From contig JAJAYY010000004.1 in the NCBI GenBank assembly GCA_026785965.1, positions 1 to 12,437 on the forward strand: a stretch of DNA of 12,437 nt, written 5' to 3'. A program made the translations under genes and the position numbers. The stretch is from Sphingomonas bacterium (GTDB lineage Bacteria > Pseudomonadota > Alphaproteobacteria > Sphingomonadales > Sphingomonadaceae). Below, piece after piece: positions 7,442-12,437 of this stretch. The stretch's first letter is position 1. Each line of letters starts with the position of its first letter. Below the pieces are notes generated by a model that did not search any database, was not told the DNA's origin, and saw only the letters and a program-made list of their open reading frames with translations.

Positions 7442-8259
7442 GCGCTCATGCTCCGCCCGAGGAACTTCCAGTAGCTCACCGGCGCCAATCGCTCGATCAG
7501 GGCGCCCAATTTCGCGTCATTGCCGACGATGATTCGCGGGCGATCCTTCTCGACCCCGCTGACGATGATCTCGCCCGCGCGTTCGGGCGGCATCTTGAGG
7601 AATTTCTTTTCGAATTCGGCGCGCATCGCCTCGGCCTCGACCGCCTCGGCGTCGGTGACATGCTTGGGCGCCCGCGCATTCTTCGCGATCGAGGTGCTTA
7701 TCCCGCCCGGGTGCACCACAACCACCCCGACCTTCGACCCGGCCAGCGCGAGCTCGTTGCGCAGCGACTCCGAAAAGCCGCGCACCGCGAACTTGCTTGC
7801 GCAATAGGCGGTGTTGTTCGGTGGGGCGATCAGTCCGAACAGGCTCGAGGTATTCACGATCCGCGCCGCGTCGCGTGTTTTCAGATGCGGCAGGAACGCC
7901 CGCGTCAGTCGCACTACCGCGGCGAAGTTGATTCCCATCAGCCAGTCGAAATCGGCCTCGTCGACCTGTTCGAACGTGCCGCCGATCGCGACCCCTGCAT
8001 TGTTGAATAAAAGGTCGACGGAGCCGTGCGCGGCAAGCACCGCAGCGGGCAGCGCCAGACATTGCTCGCGGTCGCCGACGTCGATGCGGTGAGTGCTGAC
8101 CGCGACGTTGCCGACCATTGCCGCGGTCTCGTCGATCCCGGCCTGATTGACGTCGGCCAGCGCGAGGTTGCAACCGCGCTTTGCCAGCGCGAGGGCGATG
8201 CCGCGCCCGATCCCGCTTCCCGCGCCGGTGATTACCGCCGTCCGCCCGCCAAGTTTCAT
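7438..8259 (-). CDS. Short-chain dehydrogenase/reductase (classical SDR)
   Basis: Encodes 273 residues of the classical SDR family, an NAD(P)-dependent alcohol/ketone oxidoreductase acting in the cytosol. The cofactor motif TGAGSGIG is at residues 11-18, NNAG at 86-89, and the catalytic residues are Asn111, Ser139, Tyr152 and Lys156 (Y-CAS-K). Asp36 at the end of the second strand suggests a preference for NAD(H), by the usual rule for this family. The substrate cannot be read from the sequence. Both gene ends overlap neighbours by 4 bases: the start lies within the monooxygenase stop and the stop within the hydrolase start, so it is the central gene of a coupled operon. Confidence 0.92.
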   Translation of the reverse strand: MKLGGRTAVITGAGSGIGRGIALALAKRGCNLALADVNQAGIDETAAMVGNVAVSTHRIDVGDREQCLALPAAVLAAHGSVDLLFNNAGVAIGGTFEQVDEADFDWLMGINFAAVVRLTRAFLPHLKTRDAARIVNTSSLFGLIAPPNNTAYCASKFAVRGFSESLRNELALAGSKVGVVVVHPGGISTSIAKNARAPKHVTDAEAVEAEAMRAEFEKKFLKMPPERAGEIIVSGVEKDRPRIIVGNDAKLGALIERLAPVSYWKFLGRSMSA

Positions 8260-9790
8260 GCCATTTTATACCCCACCCGCGCACCGCAGCGCATGAACTT
8301 CATCACCCCGTCGTCCAGCTTGCCGAGTTTCAGCGCGGCCATGTCGCGCGCGTAATTCTGGTTGAGTTTCCACGGTTTAGTCGCGCCCTGCTTGGGCAGG
8401 ATCGCGGCTGCGCGTTGGACATAGCCCGAGCTGAAATCGAGGAACGGCGCCTCGGCCACGCCGGGGTCGCGCTGCGCCACCGCGATCTGGCAGCCACGGT
8501 CGCGCAATTGGTTGAGCAGCCGGCACACAAACCCCGAGGTCAGATCCGCCTTCAGCGTCCACGACGCATTGGTGTAACCGAAACTGTAGCTCAGATTGGG
8601 CACATCGCTGAACATCAGCCCCTTGTAGGTCAGCGTTTCGTTCAATCGCTGCACTGCGCCGTCGACGCTGAACTCGACATCGCTCATCAACTGGATCTTG
8701 AGTCCGGTTGCCGCGACGATCACATCGGCTTTCAGTTCCTCTCCCGACCTCAGGCGGATGCCATCCGGTGTCAGCGTGTCGATCGTGTCGGTCACGACCT
8801 CGGCCTTGCCGTTCTTGATCGCCTCGAACAGATCGGAGTCGGGCACCAGGCACAAGCGCTGGTCCCACGGATTGTAGCTCGGGGTGAAGTGCTTGCCGAC
8901 GTCGTACTCAGGTCCAAGCGCGTCACTCACGCCTTTCAGAATTTGCTTCTTGATCATCGCCGGCCGTCGCCGCGACAGCTGGAAGAAGAATGTTTGCATC
9001 AGCACATTGCGCCAGCGCACAATGCCATAAGCGACCTTGGCCGGGAGCTTCTTGCGCAGCCAGTTGGCGACCTCGTCCTCCGCCGGGCGGCTGACGACGT
9101 AAGTCGGAGAGCGTTGCAGCATCGTCACATGCGCCGCTGCCTTGGCCATTTCGGGGACGAGCGTTACCGCCGTCGCGCCGCTGCCGATCACCACCACGCG
9201 CTTGCCCGAGTAATCGAGATACTTGGGCCAGAATTGGGGGTGGACGAACTCGCCCTTATACGCGTCGCGCCCGGCGAACTCGGGGAGATGGCCCTCGGCA
9301 TAATCATAATAGCCGCTGCACATGTGGATCCAGCGGCAGGTCAGAGTCACCGTTTCGCCGTTGTCCTGGCGCTCCGCCTCGACCGTCCACCGCGCCTGCT
9401 CGCTCGACCAGCTCGCGCGCTTGACGTGATGGTGGAAGCGGATGTGGCGATCGATCGCCGCCTCGTGCGCGGTATCGCGGACATATTGCAGGATCGATGG
9501 CCCATCGGCGATCGCCTTGGCCTCGGTCCACGGCCGGAACGCATAGCCCAACGTGTACATGTCGCTGTCGGAGCGAACCCCGGATAGCGGAACAGGTCCC
9601 ACGTCCCGCCAATCGCCCCGCGCCCTTCGAGGATCGCGAAGCTGCGGTCGGGACAATGCTGCTGGAAATACCAGGCGGCGCCAATTCCGGACAGGCCGGC
9701 CCCGACGATAAGCACGTCGACATCGACGCTGCCCGGCTGGCTCCCGGTCGCCGCGGGGGTCAGTGGTCGAGGGTGACGATCGGCCATCAT
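8256..9790 (-). pseudogene. EthA-like Baeyer-Villiger monooxygenase, frameshifted
   Basis: A class B flavoprotein monooxygenase of about 511 residues that would insert oxygen beside a ketone, using FAD and NADPH. The N-terminal frame (start at 9790 or 9787) has the FAD motif GAGLSGIG and [11 protein letters not shown]. The remainder lies in another frame and continues with [17 protein letters not shown], the Baeyer-Villiger fingerprint YKGEFVHPQFWP, the NADPH motif VIGSGATAV, and conserved NPWDQRLCLVPDSDLF and GYTNASWTLKADL, all very like mycobacterial EthA. The frames join at a run of four G (plus-strand C run 9578-9581) where five would restore a continuous protein. This is either a recent inactivating deletion or a sequencing error. 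It heads the SDR/hydrolase operon, with a 4-base overlap to the SDR. No clear ribosome site precedes the start. Confidence 0.88.
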
Positions 9791-10230
9791 GAGGTTGTGC
9801 GAGTTTCCCCCCGTTCCTCGCCGATGGTTCGGTTCAAGGCATCACACTTCGTGAAGTACAAGACGTTGCCGGCTCGTATGGTTACGTCCTTCATACTGGT
9901 GAGCATGGTGCCGATCAAGCTGTGTGCCAAGTCGAACATGTATAGCGATAGCATATCTCACTGCCTGTGAGCCGATATGCCGCGCTTTCGCCAGCGTCGG
10001 ATCATCAACCTTGGTTGTGGACGGAGCGTCCTTCGGACGAGTGATACACCGTCCGCTTTCAGGCGAGCGGGCGAACCGCGTCTATGACCGAGATGGGCGC
10101 AAAGGCGTCGCCGACGATAAGAGCGCCGAAGTGCACATTAAGGCTTCTCGCCCCAAACCTTACCCAAACCGCCGACCCATTTTTTACGGCCATTCGCCAA
10201 GAAGCTGGAAAAATGCCTATCTAAAGGCTG
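9791..10230. other. Intergenic region upstream of the monooxygenase operon
   Basis: About 440 bases without a supported gene. It must hold the minus-strand operon promoter, but I see no convincing sigma-70 or EcfG match. An open frame at 9924-10241 on the plus strand has no ribosome site or recognisable family and runs into the repeat, so it is not called. Codon texture is weak throughout. No terminator was found. Confidence 0.45.
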
Positions 10231-10275
10231 GTGCCGCTTAGGTGACTCGAACACCTGACCCCATCATTACGAAGG
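10231..10275 (-). pseudogene. tRNA-Thr(CGU)-like 3' half
   Basis: The minus-strand reading gives the anticodon loop TT-CGT-AA, the anticodon-stem 3' strand with variable loop, the T arm AGGTG-TTCGAGT-CACCT, the acceptor 3' strand AAGCGGC, the discriminator A and CCA. The 5' half of the tRNA does not follow: beyond the anticodon loop the sequence is the repeat body. The fragment cannot fold into a tRNA by itself. Its limits are those of a classical tRNA attachment-site core. Confidence 0.8.
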
Positions 10276-10467
10276 CAGAGCTAGCTTTTGAAGAAAGCGT
10301 TATGTTTCTTTGGCTTACGGACCTCGATTTGCTCTTACGGCTGGCCTTCCCAAGCAGGACCCAAACCGGCCAAAGGCGTGATTCCAGCTCGTTTCCTACG
10401 GGAGTTACTTTGGTCCAATGCCGGCTCAGGATGTGTCCCCCTGCTGACCCACAACTACGCCGTCGTG

Positions 10468-10497
10468 AATGTCCGCAATGGGTGGAAAGTGGACGTT
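10468..10497. repeat. Dispersed palindrome, copy C
   Basis: Arms AATGTCCGC and GTGGACGTT flank the loop AATGGGTGGAAA. The loop is identical to that of copy A, while the right arm has two changes. It forms the tail of composite repeat copy 2. Confidence 0.7.
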
Positions 10498-10592
10498 TCC
10501 CACCGGCGACGTCCTGCACAGTTGAGCTGACGTCGACCCTAGCGACTTGAGCTCGCAGCCTGTAGGTTGGCGATCCATCCTGGGAGAACGTC

Positions 10593-11066
10593 ATGCCTAG
10601 ATTAAGCAGGCTTCTAGTGTTCACGCTGGCGTTGATATCGGGCTCTTTGGCTGCCTCGCCAGCCCCTCCTCTTGCGCCACGGGCAGCTTACGACCAGCAG
10701 ACGCGGCGGCTCGAAAATTTCTTCCGCACCAAAACACAGGACGAGGCCTCACTGAGGTCGATCTACACCCGCGACGCCATTTTGGTTGAGGCAGACGGCA
10801 ATACCATCCGGGGCCGCGACAGGATCGCTCGGCATTTCAGGCAGGTACTCGCGAGCGGGGCCGTGGCGTCATTTAAGGTGACGACGACCGCCTTTCGCAG
10901 CCAGGGTTCGATCAGCTATGCGGGCGGGTATGAAGACATCGCGGAAATCAGCGCGATTGCAGAACGGCATAGTCGGAACAATTTCCTGGTCCTGCTTCGT
11001 CGCGAGCCGGACAGCATCTGGCGTTTCGACTATATCCTAGAGGCCAGAGCGCCCGATCGCCCTTGA
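10593..11066 (+). CDS. Exported NTF2-like (SnoaL/DUF4440-type) protein
   Basis: Encodes 157 residues with a signal peptide (MPRLSRLLVFTLALISGSLA, probable cleavage soon after the Ala-Ala) and a single NTF2-like domain. The domain begins with a helix around RRLENFFRTKTQDEASLRSIYTRDAILVEADG. IRGRDRIARHFRQVL and beta strands ending in SIWRFDYILEA follow. This is the usual layout of SnoaL-like/DUF4440 proteins, a fold used both by small enzymes and by binding proteins, so no activity is assigned. GGGAG lies 6 bases before the ATG. The protein should act in the periplasm. It lies just after composite repeat copy 2, and a second protein of the same fold follows after 160 bases. Confidence 0.75.
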   Translation: MPRLSRLLVFTLALISGSLAASPAPPLAPRAAYDQQTRRLENFFRTKTQDEASLRSIYTRDAILVEADGNTIRGRDRIARHFRQVLASGAVASFKVTTTAFRSQGSISYAGGYEDIAEISAIAERHSRNNFLVLLRREPDSIWRFDYILEARAPDRP

Positions 11067-11093
11067 TTAATCCACGACGTCCATCCCGGTAAG

Positions 11094-11123
11094 TATGTCC
11101 GCAATGGGTCGAAAGCGGACACT
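11094..11123. repeat. Dispersed palindrome, copy D
   Basis: GTCCGC at 11097-11102 pairs with GCGGAC at 11115-11120 around the loop AATGGGTCGAAA. It sits alone between the two NTF2-like genes, without the tRNA-derived head. There is no T run after it, so it is not a standard terminator. Confidence 0.75.
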
Positions 11124-11225
11124 GGGCGAGGGGGAGGCCGTTGACGCTATGGCGCAAAGGAGCAACAAGCTCCGCAAGGAAGCGGCGAGCTCCACAGGCG
11201 CGCTGACTCAAGAGGGAGATTGGGA

Positions 11226-11702
11226 ATGTTCGCACTCGCCGTCGCGGCCGCTATAGCCGCCTCGCCCGGCGCTAAGGATTCCGCGGTTGCTGAAATCACA
11301 CGGCTTGAGCAACAATGGGGTGAGGCGTTCGTCAAGCGTGACTTCGCATTTATCGAGCGGATTGTTGCGCCCGAATACAGGCTGGTCGGCACCTATCCAG
11401 ACGGCAGTTTCGGGATCATCCGGCGCGCGGAGTGGATGAAGAATTCGCGCGCTTTCACGCATCACGCTTTTGCGGTCGAAACCGTAGACGTGAACCATGC
11501 AGGCAACACCGTGGTCGCCTCGGCTCAAGGGTTATGGACTGTGACCATGCGGCCAGGGGAGCCGCCCCGGGCGGTGCGCTTTTTCGTCACCGACACCTGG
11601 GTCCGCCGACATGCGCAATGGCAGGTAATTCATCGCTATTCGCAGAGCCTCCCAGGCGCGGCATGGCCGCCGGTAGCGTCCCGGAAACCCGCGGCAAAGT
11701 GA
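11226..11702 (+). CDS. Exported DUF4440 / NTF2-like protein
   Basis: Encodes 158 residues: a short hydrophobic N-terminus (MFALAVAAAIAASPGA, a probable signal peptide) and a DUF4440-type NTF2-like domain. Recognisable features are ITRLEQQWGEAFVKRDFAFIERIVAPEYRLVG near the start, IIRRAEWMKN in the middle and the closing strand pair FFVTDTWVRRHAQWQVIHRYS. No catalytic residues can be assigned. The ATG at 11226 has GGGAG 7 bases upstream; the frame reaches a TTG two codons earlier. It shares fold and export with the gene at 10593, but the sequences are clearly diverged. The palindrome lies between them, and the two may or may not be co-transcribed. Confidence 0.78.
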   Translation: MFALAVAAAIAASPGAKDSAVAEITRLEQQWGEAFVKRDFAFIERIVAPEYRLVGTYPDGSFGIIRRAEWMKNSRAFTHHAFAVETVDVNHAGNTVVASAQGLWTVTMRPGEPPRAVRFFVTDTWVRRHAQWQVIHRYSQSLPGAAWPPVASRKPAAK

Positions 11703-12437
11703 ATTCCGCACCCGCTTACATCGCGCGGGCAGGTGTTGTCAGACTAACCGCAGTTGCCCCCGGTGCACGCAATTCCTGCTTTGAGGGCGGGTCTAGGCAG
11801 CGAGTTGCTGCCACTCGGCCAAGGCGGCCGCGCGTCGCTGCTTGAACGTTGGTCGATCGACGAGGTGACGTTCGGCGTTGAAGTGATTGTGGACATCGGC
11901 GTGGACGGAAGCGAACTTCTGCAGGGTCTTCGGTTGTCGGAATCTCAGCATCGCTCGCTCTCGTCGTCGAAAAGGCAGATGGCTGTTCTCCACGCGATTG
12001 TTGGCCCAACGGCCGATCTCCTGCTTGCCGGCATTGCCCAACTCGATCATCGCCGCGCTGTACGATCGCAGCCCATCTGTGACGATCACCTCTGGTGTGC
12101 CATGGCGTTTCAGCGCCTTGCGAATGAACCGCATGGCTGCCTTTCGGTTTCGTGATTTTGTCACGTAACTTTCCAGTACCTCGCCCTCATGATCGACCGC
12201 ACGCCACAGATAGCGATGCTCGCCGTTCACCTTCACGACAATCTCGTCGAGATGCCAGCGCCAGTGCCAAAACTGTCGCATCGCGCTCACCCGCCGGCGC
12301 CGGATGTCGGCCGCGAACAGCGGACCGAAGCGGTTCCACCAACTGCGCACCGTTTCATGACTGATGTCGATGCCGCGCTCGGCAAGAAGGTCTTCGACAT
12401 TTCGCAACGACAGCGGATATTTCACGTACATCATCAC
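11703..12437 (-). mobile_element. Partial IS6-family insertion sequence
   Basis: Defined by the transposase at 11793-12437. The outer boundary is uncertain: it must lie after the stop of the DUF4440 gene (11702) and before 11793, and the other end is beyond the window. The element has not interrupted the DUF4440 gene. IS6 elements usually transpose by forming cointegrates and leave 8-bp target duplications, which cannot be checked here. Confidence 0.6.
11793..12437 (-). CDS. IS6-family transposase, 5' end beyond window
   Basis: The visible 214 residues form the DDE transposase of an IS6-family element. They contain an N-terminal helix-turn-helix region (PLSLRNVEDLLAERGIDISHETVRSWWNRFG), then Asp64 in WHLDEIVVKVNG, Asp121 in VTDGLRSY, and the probable third catalytic residue Glu150 in NNRVENSHLPFRRRERAM. 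The C-terminus QKFASVHADVHNHFNAERHL is typical of the group. The frame is open to the window edge, so the true start and the first ~20 residues are outside. There is no internal stop, so the gene may be active. The nearby terminal inverted repeat should lie between 11703 and 11792. It cannot be fixed because the other end is not visible. Confidence 0.9.
   Translation of the reverse strand: MMMYVKYPLSLRNVEDLLAERGIDISHETVRSWWNRFGPLFAADIRRRRVSAMRQFWHWRWHLDEIVVKVNGEHRYLWRAVDHEGEVLESYVTKSRNRKAAMRFIRKALKRHGTPEVIVTDGLRSYSAAMIELGNAGKQEIGRWANNRVENSHLPFRRRERAMLRFRQPKTLQKFASVHADVHNHFNAERHLVDRPTFKQRRAAALAEWQQLAA

Larger units (their letters stand above)
10231..10497. repeat. Composite tRNA-headed direct repeat, copy 2
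   Basis: Second copy of the element at 5350-5618, in the same orientation 4.9 kb away. The order is the same: a 45-base tRNA 3' half, a nearly identical ~90-base body with the AAGAAA/TTTCTT hairpin (10291-10296 and 10305-10310), a more diverged collinear part, and a palindrome at the far end. The tRNA part is better preserved here than in copy 1, with an intact CGT loop and the acceptor strand AAGCGGC. Confidence 0.85.

Noticed and set aside
8415..9587. 390-codon plus-strand ORF opposite the monooxygenase
   Set aside because: It is an antisense shadow. The minus strand carries the conserved Baeyer-Villiger fingerprint and Rossmann motifs.
9915..9935. Sigma-54-like TGGCAC-N5-TTG on the minus strand upstream of the monooxygenase
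   Set aside because: The -12 element reads TTGA instead of TTGC, so the nearly invariant GC is lost. No enhancer-binding regulator gene is nearby.
9924..10241. 105-codon plus-strand ORF before repeat copy 2
   Set aside because: It has a GTG start without a ribosome site and no recognisable motif, and it runs into the antisense tRNA fragment.
5350..11123. Possible CRISPR array from the dispersed palindromes
   Set aside because: The four copies are hundreds to thousands of bases apart with no regular spacers, and no cas genes are present.
11094..11123. Palindrome D as a terminator for the gene at 10593
   Set aside because: The stem is not followed by a T run, and the same sequence occurs at other sites with no upstream gene end close by. 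A repeat family fits better.

Overview
The window is GC-rich DNA from an alphaproteobacterium, most likely a sphingomonad (Sphingomonadales). The pointers are a DUF2171 protein, a GGAAC-N16-CGTT promoter of the alphaproteobacterial EcfG type, an IS6-family transposase of the kind common in this group, dispersed short palindromes, and a homogentisate operon. The genus is inferred from style, not proven.

Left part (1-5034). The first ~220 bases are stretched homopolymers that look like a poor-quality contig end. Then come a DUF2171 gene and a lipoprotein gene on the minus strand, and a small single-pass membrane protein diverging on the plus strand behind an EcfG-type promoter. A strong terminator hairpin follows. 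Its 3' arm also looks like the Shine-Dalgarno site of the next gene, hmgA. hmgA and fahA overlap by 4 bases and encode homogentisate 1,2-dioxygenase and fumarylacetoacetase, the ring-cleaving and final steps of tyrosine/phenylalanine breakdown. No maleylacetoacetate isomerase gene lies beside them. A polytopic membrane protein of unknown role follows.

Middle part (5035-10497). This stretch is mosaic. It opens with a decapitated C-terminal piece of a CpaA/TadV-type prepilin peptidase, directly followed by the first of two ~268-bp direct repeats (5350-5618 and 10231-10497). Each repeat starts with the 3' half of a minus-strand tRNA gene, apparently tRNA-Thr(CGU), from the anticodon loop to the CCA, and ends with a short palindrome. 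Between the repeats are a GFA/CENP-V-type zinc protein on the plus strand and a tightly coupled minus-strand operon. That operon reads EthA-like Baeyer-Villiger monooxygenase, then a short-chain dehydrogenase, then an alpha/beta hydrolase, then the first ~15 codons of what looks like a GMC oxidoreductase, cut off abruptly. The monooxygenase has a one-base frameshift in a short G run. Together these would suit oxidation and hydrolysis of a ketone, ester or lactone substrate, which cannot be named.

Right part (10498-12437). Two small exported NTF2-like (SnoaL/DUF4440) proteins, with another palindrome between them, are followed by an IS6-family transposase that runs off the right edge.

The most unusual element is the composite repeat (tRNA 3' half + ~190-bp conserved body + palindromic tail) that brackets the catabolic cassette. 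Palindromes resembling its tail also occur alone at two other places.
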